From Acanthornis magna (taxonomy: Eukaryota; Chordata; Aves; Passeriformes; Acanthizidae): a stretch of DNA of 64,000 bases. Below, one piece after another: positions 37,793 through 51,600 of the stretch. The notes beneath the pieces are model-generated. The model made no database searches. It was not told the DNA's origin and saw nothing but the letters and a program-made list of their open reading frames with translations. The DNA lies in assembly GCA_036785705.1 (NCBI GenBank), contig JAWUZG010000018.1, forward strand, positions 4,065,501 through 4,129,500, given 5' to 3'. How positions within the stretch are numbered: position 1 is the stretch's first letter; each line of letters starts with the position of its first letter. The position numbers were made by a program, and so were the translations under genes.

Positions 37793-40700
37793 GTAATTGA
37801 CTTTCACTTAAAATTTAGAAGTGAGTCTTAGAGAGCTTCCAGTAGATAATGCCGATAACTGCTGAAAGAAAGTCAGTAATGTATTACTGCAATAGAGTTA
37901 CTTACTATCATTTTTGTGATGGAAATACAGATTTCAGGTATCAACCTGTCTTTTTCAGTATTTCTTTAATAGGCTACATCGATGCCACCAGTGGCCATTC
38001 TTTCTATGGGGAATTCTGACTTTATTTTTCCTATCACAGTTGATCCTGTGTAAATACAAACAATACATTTTTGCTGATCAAAATGTTCATAATGTTTCAG
38101 AAAGTAATGTATCATGATATATGGAAAAATCAAATGTTCGTCATATTCTGGTCTTTGTTCAGCTAATGAATTTTGAGAGCAGTTGAGAAAAGGGAATTCC
38201 TGATCAACTTAGTGACTCTGGGTCCTTTTAAGTGTAACATTATGCTATTTTACATCTGGTGTACCATCAGCTGATGTCTGGGTCTCAGAGGCCAAACCAT
38301 ATTGGTTTTGTTGAAAACAAGGAATGAAAATCCACCCTCCTGTTCTGCTGTAGGAACCACCTGTAGGAATCTGGCTCCATTATTCCTTCTCTCCCAGCGT
38401 GCCTCCTCAGGAAAACCTGACCCACAGTGATGTGAAGGAGAATGGAGAGATTCTTCTCTTACCCCTTTCCCATGCTCATCTGCAGGAAGGCTGGTGGTTG
38501 GGGAGAAACAAAAATGTGTGCCGAGCTCTTGGCACAAGAGCCGCGGAATACGTATGACACCACTCTTCAGGGAGGGGATGTGGCACACTGAGCCCTCGAG
38601 ATGGGAAGGAGGTGTTTAAAAACATTTTGAGATGGGAGGAGGAAAGAAGGAGACACTCTGAGTTTTCTGCTGTGGTAAAATGTAGGAAGAACAGGATTTC
38701 ACTGACTGAACTAAAGGAGAAGGGAGCTCAGTGCAGTGGATTTTTAGGGAGCAGAATATATGGAGGAGCTCCTGGCATGCTTAGGGAATGCAGGTAGGAA
38801 CTGTAATTACTTATTTCTTAGATGTTTTTAAGGTCATTTTTCATAGTGGTCTATTTCTATTATATCTGAAGCTTTTAAGTGTCTTGCTTCTTTTCTAGTA
38901 ATGGAAAATACTTAATTTGTTTGCACTCAAAACTTTAATACAGTAAGTACATAACTTAAACACAGAAGGAACTTCTGGATAAAGGGTTTTGGGAACCATC
39001 TAGCTACATCCTTCTTAATCAGAAAATGGTGATTCTTCTAAATTGAAAAAGCTTGCTGCTATATTTTACCAGTTTTGACAGAATTTCTGGTTGCAGTAAG
39101 AGCGAATTCTCTCAGAATACCAAAAAGTCTAGTGCTAGTAATTCATGTGCAACAGGAAAAACATGGTTCGTTCCACAGTCTTCCAGATTGAAATTTCATG
39201 CAGAGTTTTTGCACATCTCGCATTTTGAGTGTTTTAAACATCAAGAATAAAATTTAATTTCTGTTGTTAGAACTGTTTTACATTGTGTAAATATTTATTA
39301 AAATTGGGGCTTGGGACTTTCCGTTAATTTCAGGAAAATGTCATAGTTACTGGCCTAAAAAGTCCATTTCTCTCTCATTATGTCCCAGTTGGTATTTGTT
39401 AGTGTATGTAAACTGAGTAGCAGCAACAGGAGGGATTAGGAGTCGATCTGTGTCCCAAAGTCCTAATTGTTACAGCAGTTACTTTGGAAGGGGAAACTTT
39501 CATTTTAGGTCACAATATGAATTGGACAAAGGAATAGTCTGTATTAAGATCTGTATTTGGATTAATGCCCTTACTACATGCAGCTATGTGGGTGTGGACT
39601 GTTCTCTGCCCAACTCCTTCTGTTCACTTTGAAATCTCTTTTTTTTCACTCTGTGTGCTGTAAGTGAATGATATCCTAGATATCCCAGCCAGCAGGAGAA
39701 ACAGCAACCTGGAGAAGAATTTCAGAAGCTTCGTATGTCAAAATAAAATAGTGTTGAGGTGTTTTAATTTTGGTTCAAACTTTAACACTGCTGCTTCAGC
39801 ACTTGTCCCAAGTGCTCTTACACTAAGTGTAGTAGAACACAATGTTGTTAGTACATGATTAGTTTATTTCAGGGCATTTATTTAGGGTTGGTGGAAGAGG
39901 AAATAACAATACCAGGAAATTCTTAGAGACTCCACCTTTGGAATAATGACCGTGAACATATTGTATAGGCTACTTGCTTGCTTTTGTGTTCTTTCCAGTT
40001 ATCTTAGCAGAATGGATTAGGTAATAATCCAAACATGAAATTTGGAAGTTAATGTGCTTCTCTGAGCTTGTGGGTTTGATTTCTGCTGGCATCCAAATTA
40101 ATCTTCTAAATTGAGCAGTGTAAGTAGGTTCCACTGAGTTTCTTTTATGGCATTTGCTGAGCACTGTTCATTGCTTACAGGTCTGAAAAGGCTGTATTTG
40201 GATTTTTTGTTTAAGTATGAACAGTGTGTGAAATACCAGCTGTCAGTGTTGCTGACTGCTGCCATAAGGTGGCGTGATTTCTTTGAAATTTGTTATTTAT
40301 TTATTTTTAAAAAAGATCTGTCCAAGAATACAGCACATTCATATATATTTTAATAAATAAAAACATGATTTCACGAGAAAATGTTACTTTTTCTTTTAAA
40401 TTGTTAGATTATATCTGGCTTTACACGCACAGACAGAATTCTTTAAGGTTAGAAATAGTTAATTAAATAGTTGCCTCTCCTTAAGCCTTTTCCTCTTACC
40501 TGCAGAGGTTGTATTATACATAGAAAAACCCAGATACATTTGTAGCATTAATGTCCAGGTGCTGTTTTTACTAAGAAAACTTGTATACAAGATTATTTTA
40601 AATATGCAGGGATCAAAATAGGATGAGAGTGCAAAATTAATGGGGCAGTTATGCTACAATTGTGGTAAGGAAAATGTCTCACAAAACAGAAAATGCACAG

Positions 40701-41120
40701 TTTTATTTCTGAACTGTGGAATTCGTGCTTGTTCACAGCAGGGCTGATTATGATTAATTATCCTGTAAATTGGAACTGAATTCAGAAAAGGAGCATGTCT
40801 AGTATGTCCCTTCATTATGCTGTTTTCACAAGAAATGTATTTAGAAGTTTTTCTTTATTAAATTAGAAGAAATCTGTTAAGAACTGATTTATCTTTTATC
40901 TAGCAATAAATTTTCCTATGCGAATAATTTGTTGTTATGAAATAGTGTCCATTAATGACCATGTTAAAATTTTATGATTTGCACCAATCTACTTTCTATC
41001 ATATTTTCTGGTTCATATTTTCAAGGTGTAACGTAAGCTAAAGGGACCTTATAATTATTTAATATTTGGCATAATGAGAGGGCATGATCCTATCTTTCTT
41101 CCCACTTTTCTTTGCTGTAG

Positions 41121-41198
41121 GTAAATGCCACTACTCATCCTCTTGCACAATTCTGTCCTGGACAAGATGTCCTTTATAAATTTATAAACACATTAAAG
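41121..41198 (+). other. Candidate 78-nt in-frame cassette exon of RGS12
   Basis: A strong pyrimidine tract and acceptor (CTTCCCACTTTTCTTTGCTGTAG, ending 41120) precede a 78-nt segment ending at AAAG followed by GTACCT (41199). Length is a multiple of three and the phase matches both neighbours (exon 3 ends and exon 4 begins in phase 0). The frame has no stop in its 26 codons and begins VNATTHPLAQFCPGQDV. The donor is only moderate, with weak +4 and +5 positions. I do not know this peptide from RGS12, so it may be a pseudoexon. Confidence 0.3.
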
Positions 41199-44100
41199 GT
41201 ACCTCTCTGAAATTGCAGAGAGTAGAACACTACCTATGTAAAAATTTACCTTAAACACAGTAATTGTAATTCTTTTACTCATCAACAATTTTGGAAACAG
41301 ATTCTGTAGCACTTTTAGCTGTAGCCCATTCCACTCATCTTTTAATTGTTCTTGAAGTCTGTAAAAATGGGGGAACCTTGCAGTATTTTCTTGAAGTCAA
41401 AAAATTTATGTTCCTCCTCACCAAGGAGAACATTCAAAGCTGTTTTTTCCTGAAAATCATTCTGGTACTTGTACTTTTGGTATTTCTCTGTGGTTAAAAA
41501 TAGGGCAGAGTAGTATAATGGAAGCTCTTGGGGAAATAAGTGTCAAGCTCTTAAGTATTGTTAAATAATCATTTAATGTAGAGATATTTTTAAAATTAAA
41601 GATGATTTAATTCTTTTAACTAAATATCAGGACAAAGGAAGATGGCTGTTGTAGCTTTTCTTCTTGTTCTCATCCTGTTTTGGAAACCTTAAAGCTATAT
41701 CGTATATGAAAAAGAGCATTTGTTGTATCAGATTTCTAGAGTTTAGTAATGTTTTCAAAGTTGGAATGTATCATGTATTCTTTTTACAAATCAGTGTGAG
41801 GGCTTTTGTTAGAATGTTCCATCTTAATTATAACCATTAATAATGTAGTATTATTAGGTGTTATTATAGATAATAATGCTTGATTTTTTTTCTGTTTTGT
41901 TAATTCCACTGAATCAACTTCTTTTTGCATTTCATCTGCTAATTGAAAGCATACAACACATCTCTTTGGTATGAGATTTTTGTACTAATGAATGACATGT
42001 CTCTGCTGGATACTAGCTTTGGCATCTGTGGGTGGAAAAACCCCCTAAATGCTCATTTGACTTAATAAGGAGTTTTAAAGTGGGTACCTGTTTTCGTTTG
42101 ACTGATTTAAATAATCAGACCAAGCTTACACAGGGAAATAATAGCTTATATTAGACCAACTAGTGTACTAGAAAAATCAGACAAGACCTAAACGTGCCCC
42201 AAACTTTTCCCACCCTCTCAGATGATCTAATAAAAAGTATTAACTCCCTGTGCAGAGGTTGCTTAACTGATGTTCTTAGATCATCACTGTGGCCATGTCA
42301 CCACTATGGTGAGTATAAGTACATTATTTAGATCAGGAGGCCTCTTCATTCTCACCTTCCAGTAGTGAATTTAAAATTGAAAAAATGTATAGTTTTGTCT
42401 TAGATTTCACTAATTTTTTAAAGCTATGACAACTTACCATGGGCTGCAAGTATATATGTGTTCTACTGTGTACTCCCTTTAAGTACTGCATCTTTGGCAA
42501 TATTTTATCCTAATTTTTATCTAAGATATAACCAACTAATTGGCAGTTTTGCTGTCAGCTTTCATGAGTGTGGGGGAATGGCCAGTTGTGAAATAACAGT
42601 GCATCCATTAGAAAATCTCCAGTTTTGTACGTAAAAGGCAGTAATATATTTTTAGCATGCTGATAATAGGGTTCTAAAATATTAATTCAGTCTCATATGC
42701 AGATATTCTGAAGTCTGAGTGCTAACACTGACCAGCCCCTGACACTGCTCTTTTGGAAGCCTCATGGATCTGTGCCCACAGATGAGGTTCTTATTTCTCT
42801 TTTCCCTTTGCACCAGGGGTCAGCTTTGGGAGCAGTACAAAACATGAGGGCTGTACTAAGTGATTTCACAGTCCCTTGCTATACTGGCTCAAGCCCTCTC
42901 GCTGAACCATGACATCTAGCTTTAAATAGCGAAAGTTAGTCATGACATTGCACATTCATGTTTTCTACCTTGAATTACTGATGCAGTCGTGGAGCTGATC
43001 AGTAAGACTTTGAGAGCTTCCTGTGGTTTGTGCAAGGTATTCTACTGCTTTGTTCAGACCCCAGGCTGGTCAGTCCTGGCTGGAGCTGTTCACCTGCTGG
43101 GCTGCACAGTGGCCACACACCTGTGCAGGTGTGAAACTAGGGGCAGGCAGGCCATTGCACTGTCTGGACTGTCACGCTGTCCAGCAGCATCATTTGGTTT
43201 CACATTTAGTTCTCTAGACTGCTGTATTAAGAATTTCAGACTCTCCAGCCTTCTCTACAGGATCATCTTCAGGTTTTTACTTTGGCATGTAGGATCTTAC
43301 CAGGTACTTCATTTATATCTCTTTGAAGAGGAAACATCGTGCTAGTACTATACATTTTTTTTTCTTCACAGATTATGGACTCACATCACTGTTAAGCTTT
43401 TGCTGGTATTTTATACTATACCACAATTTTTAAAAGATTTTCACAATCTGCTCTTACGTTTACATTTGTAGACCTTTTAATGGAAAGTTCTTGTGCTCCT
43501 CACACTATTTAGTAAAGTATCTGACAAAGGTGGGTTGGTCAACAGATGAATACAGTTGTGTGCAACCTCTTCATTGTGACTTTGAGATACGTATTCCTAG
43601 ATACAACCCAGAATGTTAAACTGTGTGACTTTTTTTCCCCAGACACTGAGAATAATGGGATTTATTTTCTGTTACTGCAATTGGTGAAATGACTGTCCTT
43701 CAGTAATGTTACTGTTTACTGCTTTCTCCTGCTTTTGAGTTATTTTCTTTACTTCAGATTCTGGAAAAATTTGCCATATAAATTTGCATGTAAAAAGCAG
43801 AGTAGTCTGAGAATGTGCTGAGAGCTGGATCTCATCTCTGCTTTTTCTGTGAGGTACATATGGCAGTGCTCATCACGGCAGTGCTCACCCCATGCTGTGG
43901 TGCTTGAGAAGAAACCAGCAGTGTTGCCTAGGATGGATTCCTGAGGGAATTAGGTCCCTATGTGTGCAAAGGCAGTTGGTACTGTATGGAGAAATTTCTT
44001 CTTGAGGAGGCAATCAGTAGATTGTCTGACCCTGCCACTCAAGTGCTGTCCAAGCCTCATTGCCTCCAGGCTTGGCTCTCCAGCACAAGCCCATTTCTGC

Positions 44101-44699
44101 CACAGAACCAGAGACACAATATGTGCTTTCAGGGACCAGATACAAACTTGTATTCTGCATAAAGAAGTCTTCTTGGAGTAGCCAGTGCTGCCGTTCTTAA
44201 GCTGCGTGATTAAATGGACACAGGTGAATTCACATGCTGTAAACACCTCTGCAGTTTCTGGAAATGCAAGGATCAGCCAGGATGAGCAAGTTCAAGTAAC
44301 CACCTGAAGCTAGAGGGGTTGTATTCCTTAGTGCAGCAGTATGAGGTACTGGGCTTTGGCATTGGCTCTGTTATTTTGGCTCTGGTGTCCTTGAGCAGTG
44401 ACAGAATAGTCAATGATCACACAAGTGGAGCTCTTGCTAGGTGGGCAACCTCTCAGCGGTGCCTTTCTCCCTAACCTAGCATTCTTCTAAAACTGGGCTT
44501 ACTCTCTTTGAACTGAAACTGTTCCCTCTCCTGGGTCTGAGGCATGTGACATTAAGACAGAATAATGCTACCATTGTTGCACTGGGGTCTGATTCTGAAA
44601 TGCAGAGCTATTTGCTGCTTAAGGCTGATCCTTGCTGCTGCAACATTTGTTGATTCAAGGGCATCTTTTAAGGCTCCTCCCAAGAAGGTGAGCAGTGAG

Positions 44700-45290
44700 G
44701 TGAAGTTACTCCAGGTAATAAGGAGGAGAGCAGTCTCTGAAGAGACCAGGCTGCTTTTATAAGACTGAATGACTGGGCAACAAAATGGCAGATGAAAATG
44801 TATGCAGATAAATGTAAAGTAATGCAAACGAGGAAAAATAGCCCTAGCTTCATAGAACAAATGATATATATGTTTGTCAGCAGACTGTGTCTTCTCTGAA
44901 GTGAGGCCTTTGAGTTATAAGGAAGAGTTGCATGTAAACAACAGCTCAGTACAGTAGCAAAGAAGCAAAATCCTTTATTATGGATTATTACAGAAGGAGT
45001 AGATGATTCCATTGCATACAACTGTGGTTTGTTTTTCCATACCTGGTCTCTTTATTTTAAAATATTCTGATATATTAGAAGAAGAAAAGATTTAGAAAGG
45101 TGTAAGAAAGAGTGGAAAATCATGGGTGGCACAGGAAAAGTAGTTGGGATTGATTGCTCACTCTCTCCTTCGGGACAAGAAGTCGGCACCATTAATTAAA
45201 GATAGCTGGAGCCAGGAGCAAAACAAACAGGAGAACACGACTGTTCATGTAGGAGGTGAGTCGGTCTGTGGGATGCCTCACTACTGAGTG
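44700..45290 (+). mobile_element. Old CR1-type LINE fragment
   Basis: Plus-strand remnants of the reverse-transcriptase C-terminal region: the stretch at about 44765-44830 reads, with frame breaks, like the CR1 phrase for W-A-x-K-W-Q-M then N-x-D-K-C-K-V-M. Further on (about 45110-45185), AAATCATGGGTGGCACAGG and TTGATTGCTCACTCTCTCC match the 3' part of older CR1 subfamilies. Heavily diverged; boundaries approximate. Confidence 0.6.
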
Positions 45291-48200
45291 TTGGGGATGC
45301 AAGAAATTTGCATGTCCTGGAGGGAAAGTGGACAAGTATTTGGAAAAGAGAGCCACTGGGGATTATTAAGGAGACAAGCCATGCCAGGTTCAGGAAATCT
45401 CTTGAACTAAAAATACCTGGAGTCTGGGAAAACGTAATCAGGGAAATGTCTTATGTGCTGCCCTGTGCTGCTCATTGGCAGAGTTCCATGTGTGGCCACT
45501 GCTGGAAGCATAACAGTGGGTTTGATAAACCCGTGTTCTGAACTGATCATGTTGGTAGACTCGAGGACGGACAGTGCTTCTCCTTGGCTGTGGGACTGTG
45601 GGTGGAAGCTGTGCTCCCTTTCCCTTGCTGTGTGGCTGTTGGGAAGTACCTCCCGTGCTGGGCGCCTGCCCTGGGCACTGGCAGCATTCCCTGTTTGTGC
45701 TGCAGCGCCGTGGGAGATGGCTCTGGCTGCTGAGAGCTGCTGCTGCTGCAGGAGAGATTGTCCAGGTGGTTCCTGGTGGGAATGAGGATCTGGGGACTGG
45801 TTTGGTGCCTTTCCCTCCCTGCCCTCCCTCGCTGCTCTTCCTGTTACCTGCTATGTGTTTATGTCACGTCACGTGGCACAATAATAACTAAGGAGGGATT
45901 TTTACTCGGAGATGAGACCTAGTTGATCCTAGGGAATGAATTAAGGCTTTATTGAATGAACTGAATTGGTGTTTCTAGACTATAATCACAGAATACATAT
46001 GCCACAAATGCCAGCATCTGCAAATTGTTTCTGAGTCTCTCAAACTACTGAGATTTTGGATAGGAGCTCGTACCGCTTAATTTTCACTGTCCTCATGCAT
46101 TTATCTGCCTGGTGAAGCTTAAAAAAGAAAGAAAAAGAAGGAGCCACATAGAACTTTTACTAGATGCTTTTAATTTATTTACTGGTGCCTTTTAGTCGCT
46201 ATTAAATCATTAAAACATTTCACCAGTACTTCTGAAACTTAAAAAATACAGTAAAAAGCCCATCCTCAACTTCCCTCTGGACCAAGGAACTGCTGAAGGA
46301 TGATATTAAGGATTATTGTTGGGCAGAAAGTGCATGCATTTCTTTCTGAAAATGCACAGATATTGCGGGTCTGTCTGGAGAGTAGGTGTGGTATTGAAAA
46401 TTATGAGAGTAATGTTTCACTTGGAACATGATCCTCGTAAATGCCAATGCTCTGCTTACTCACAGGAACACGGAGAGTTTTGGTAGGATGAGATAGGTTG
46501 CACAATATGCATACATGTGATTGCAATCACACCGAGACATGCACATACATGCCAGAAACTTCAAGAAAATTGCTGTGAGACTTACGCACTTTAACTGTAT
46601 TTTTTAAAAAAAGTATTTTTAGATTATATTTTAATTTTTTTTGGTAGAGATTGGTGACCTAGTTCATTCAGGTAATATGCTCATCAAAGGGGAATGTATT
46701 AAAAAAGGGAATACTTTGGATGAGAAAGCGATGTTGACTCAATGCTTAAACAAGTTCGGACAAACCTTTACAGCAGAGTCCTCTAGGCCCTTAGTGAATG
46801 TATTTTACACGGGCAGATTCCTCAGCAGCGCTGTTGATTTTACAGAAGCTTTATTGTTACGCAGGACCTGCCTAAACACCATTTTGAAAGCTGCCTGTTC
46901 CTTTTGATGAGAAGATACAGAACCAGTATTGAGGGCGGGGAATGTGCTGGGGAGGGAGGAGAATGGGAGAGGTGTTGATAGGGCAACACACAGAGAAGCC
47001 TCATTTTTTTACTGGACTCTGGAAGAAGTAAATATGTATTCTGAAAGAGCGTAACAATAAAGTTGAAGGGACTGTTTCTTAACAATGAGATATTAAACTA
47101 TTTATACATGGAGAAAACTTTTACTGATAGTCAAGTGTCTGTAAGTATAAAGTTTTGTTTGTCTAAAGCGAGCAGAAAGCAGGAATATGGTTTAATGAGT
47201 AGTCTTCCGAGCTAAGAAATCTTGCAGTGAAATATGATAAATTATGCTTCTAAGGATTCAATGAGGTTTTAAAGAGACAAAGTTCGTAAGTATAAGTATT
47301 TAAGTTGACTTTCTATGTAACCTCTATTATGAAATTAAGAATACACCATTTTTATTGCCATGTTTTAAATTCTTTTGCAGCATTGTATTGTTTTTAAAAT
47401 GAGTGTAGTAGATATACAGATACTTCTCTAAGTTTTTTTATAAATCTTTCACTTAATTTTTATTATGCTTGTACGTGTTTCCGTAAAGCAAAAATGTTGT
47501 GTTACAGATATGTTACCTTTTAATTGTTACAGTGCTTTTTTAAAAAGTTGTGCAGCTAAAGGGATTTTTCTTCTTCAGCTGGATTTTTATCCAATAAAAC
47601 AGAATCCAGATGGTATGAGTTATTTTAATAACTGAAGATAAATGAAAAGTATTTATAGAATACAAAATTTCTGAGGTGTAGAGACTTCAAATCAGTTTTG
47701 GCTTCTTGTTGCTCAGAAAACACTGATTTTGCATGTAAGCGTCCTAGCTGTATTACCAAATTTTGACATTATAGTCTTATTCTTTATGTCTATATATCTC
47801 AGAATAAAAATGCCTTAAATGCTAAAAGTATGGCAGCAAAATTTCAATATTTTAAATTGAGGAGGGAAATAAGTAATTGCAAGGTATAGGAAGATATTAT
47901 AAGCATTATTTACTTAAAATACAGTAGTTTTCATGCTTAGTTTTACATTGATTTCCTCAAAATGTATTGATTTTTAGGGGCAACATCTGCAGTAGTAGGA
48001 AATTCAGAAGTGACTAAGTGTGTTTCAGTGATCTGTCACTTAATCATATCCTCTTTAATATGTAGTTTCATTTTAGTTCACTATTGAATTGCAAGTCACC
48101 TTCTGTCTGGATGTGCAAGTTATGCTGTTTCTACATGTTTTTATTAGTGGAGAGAATTAATTTGTCTTAAAATGTTGATCAACAGAAGGGGAAAATAAAA

Positions 48201-48349
48201 AAAGCAACTGTTTACAAACATTTTTTAAAAAAAAGTATTTTTTTACTTTTGCTCTGCAGTCCTATAGAATTATTTTTCAAAGTTTACAGTGTGGCTTGTA
48301 GAACCAAATATTTGTTTTTAGAGTGGATTTCTGGATGGCAAACCTTGAA

Positions 48350-48600
48350 CTTAGCACTTGAAAACGTGCGCAGGAGTCTGAGCAGTGTCGCAGACAGCAG
48401 AGGGCACTCGGAACAGCCGTTTGATCATTGCCTTTGCTTCGCGGGATGTACTGGAGGGGAAGTCTCGGTGTGTGACAAGGCAGCTTGCACTTCAGTTATT
48501 TATACTCGAGCAAATTCCAGCTAGTTTGGCTTCAAAATATTTTCATTAATATTGCGCTGGTATAGGAAGGACTCGTGTTTCAAAATTCGTAGAGGGAATC
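48350..48600. promoter_or_regulatory. CpG-dense pocket in RGS12 intron 3
   Basis: About a dozen CpGs in 250 bp (for example AACGTGCGCAG, GTCGCAG, CTTCGCGGG, TACTCGAG, TTGCGCTGG) within an intron almost free of CpG. There is no recognised repeat to explain it. It is partly covered by an unremarkable plus-strand ORF (48249-48524). Candidate intronic enhancer or exapted element; inference only. Confidence 0.35.
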
Positions 48601-51600
48601 CACAATGTTGTAAATGAGAGAATCTTTCCTCTTCTCATCAGTAGCACATATGGGATCTGTTTATTGTTGAGTAGCTGACAAATCATTGACAAAAATATAT
48701 TTAGAGAGATTACAGAAAGCTTGGAGAATTAGGGAAAAAAGGTTTTATTTTATGAAAGTTTTCTTAATTTATGTGTAGGCTTTTTGATGCTCCTACTTTT
48801 TATTTCAGTAACTGGGATCAGCGAGCTAAATGATATTCTTAAAGTGTGGCTGTCATGCCAAGTAGTTGTTACTTTAATATGACATAAAAAAAATCAATAG
48901 TTGATGAGATTTAAGATTTTTGGTGGCACATTCTGCCAGTGTCACATTTAGTTCAGGACTCTGTGATGAGGAGCTGGTCCAGGGGATTGCCTCTTTCTGG
49001 TTGCCTGGTGGTTTTTGTGTGTGTTTTCTTCTTTTAGGAGTCAGGGATATAATAAATCCTATTCATCTTTGGACAAGTTAAAACTTATCCAGGCTCCCTG
49101 TCATTCTGTCCTTCTCTTCGGTTTTTTCTGCTCTGAAAACAAATGTACAAAAGAAAATGTGAGCAGGAAGTGGAGGGGAGGGTAGGAGAGAAAAACAGAT
49201 CAACCTTATCTGGGGTCATTACCCCTTCCCACAGTTTAGCTTCTAAGCAGATGGATGTGGGTTTACAAATGTCATCTTTGGTGTATCTGAATAAGGCTTT
49301 TAAAGCTGTTGTACCATATTTTAACACTTTCCATTAATAGTTTTGCAAATTAACATTCCTTCTGCTTTTGACCTTTGACCTCTGAGTTGCTTGCCTGATT
49401 TACAAATATGCTACACAAAATCACAAGATTTTATGTCTGTAGCTACTGAAATAAGCTGTGAAAATGTAGAGGGATATGAATTTTTTAAAGGGCTTTCAGT
49501 GCCACATGAAACTTCATAGCCATGATCATTAACTGCTGCTAATTGGTAGAGCTTATTTTTCAGTGTTAGTAGAGTCACTGTATGGAAAAAACGTGGATGT
49601 GCAATGCTTAATTCAGTGAAACAAAATCAACAATTCTAAAGGTCTGTTTAAATGAAGGGATTATTAGGTTTATAATGCCGAGTGTGAGTGCCTAGAATGT
49701 GTAAAACATTGCCCACCCACAGTGTTCCCAGCAATGTTCACTGCAGTTGTTCTGGTGAGCTGCTGGTCTTGCAGCTACATCCCATTATTGCATGTGGAGT
49801 TATTTTTCTCTTACTCCTTATGGGTGACATTCTCACCCATTAAAGCCCTACTAATACTTTTGGTCTTTCTAGGTGATTCTTAAAGGATTTAGGTTGAGTG
49901 TTAAGTAAGTGCTATTGATAAAAGTCCTGTTTTGTGTTACCCCAAAGGGGTGTTCACAGAAAACACTTTAGGCACTTCTGATTAATTTGTGAATTTTACT
50001 CATCCATTGTAAGGATTATGATGAACCTGGTCACCTGATTATTTGTAATGGTGTTGCTATTTGGTTGAAGTATTGACAATGAAAATACATTCTGCATCCC
50101 ACTTCGTTTAGTGTCAAAATGCATTATTTAAACAGCTCTGGCATTTTTTTCTTTGTAGACTTGTACATTTTTAATACTTACGCACACACAGTAAAACTAT
50201 TCTTCTGTACAAATATCATAGGGCACTTGCTTCTGAAATCCTTGAATAATGGAGGGTGTAATTTGTAATTTTAAAAACACATTTCTTCCTGTCTACCCAC
50301 CCATTTGTTTCCATTGCATTTTGTCATGGTATTAAATACTTGTAGGAACATTGAAAACTGCAGTGGTGTGCCTATTCAAGCAAGTAATCAATCACAAAAT
50401 TAACTGTCCATCACAGCAATTGGATTATGTCTCTGAAGTGCTAGTGAAAATATGCTTCCCCAATTTGCATCTGCAATTAGCTTAAAATTTCTTCTCTGAT
50501 CACTCTAAATTGAATTGAGAAGATTGAGTTTTTCTGTTAACCAGGTATGTTCATCCTAAATGCAAAATGGGAAGATGTGCAGGCTTTTACATGCTGGCTG
50601 TTGCAAGCCTCAGTCTCACCATGAAATACTGAGTAAAGGCTCTTCTTTTTGCCTGATTTTCTCTTGTTAAAATGTCCAAGTAATATTTGCCTTCTTTACA
50701 GGGTTGTTTTTATATTAGGGGCTCAACCTAGGACCTGTGTGGATGTGGGGGATTCCACATGCCACACTGAACAAGGGAGAAAGTTCCTTTTTCTATAATG
50801 ACTACTAGCGCGTCCACCTAGGGTTTAAGGACATCCCACTAGCATCAAAATGCCCACTAATCACTCCCGGTTTGCAATTCTGGTGTTTATTTTTAGCAGA
50901 AAATTGTGTTCTGATTGCTTTAAAAATAACAGCAATGAATGATTCAGGTACTGTCACTGCTGTGGACAGCAGCAAACTTCCTGAAATGCTGTACTTTCCA
51001 TATAGAGTCTCTCGAAGCCACTGTCACAGGCAAGTGAATTGCACTTCCCTCTTACATTTCAAGGAGCCTATTTTGCTCTCTGTTCCTGAGGCTCTGTGCA
51101 CAGAACTCTCTTGACATCAGCTGAGCACAGGTTCAGGTCGTGAGGGAGGAAGGGCACAATAGCAGTTGGTTTCTGGAGGAAGAATTTTACCTTTAGTGAC
51201 AACAGGCTACTCCTAGGTTTAATGAAATACGCCAAGTCTCCTTGTACTGCGGATTTTTATGAGCAGTTTATAGTGTTAACCACTGAAAAGTTAAGCAGAA
51301 TGGACTATTTGAGGTCCTATTTTGTTCTGGCTTGCATTATGTAAACCTCTGAAAATAGTGGTTTACTATGTAAATGTTTCTATAACTAATGTTAGGGTGA
51401 TTAACTAGTGTTTTTTTGGAAACTGTCTTGGAAATCTGTTTTATTGAATACAGGACTATCACACGGTTCAACGTCATTTTATTTTCCTGATTTGTTATAG
51501 GAAACGTTCTAAAATACAATCAGCATGATTTATATAAAATGATCGAGCTTTTCTGGTGAGAGATAATTGAGATCTAATCTGAATCCCTGACGAACCACAG

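Noticed and set aside
38612..38797. Possible exon ending at the GCAG-GTAGGA donor-like site at about 38793
   Set aside because: No adequate acceptor upstream in the right position and no recognisable peptide.
46641..46907. 88-codon plus-strand open frame in intron 3
   Set aside because: Begins at a non-ATG codon, has a poor acceptor context, no recognised family and no donor; likely chance.
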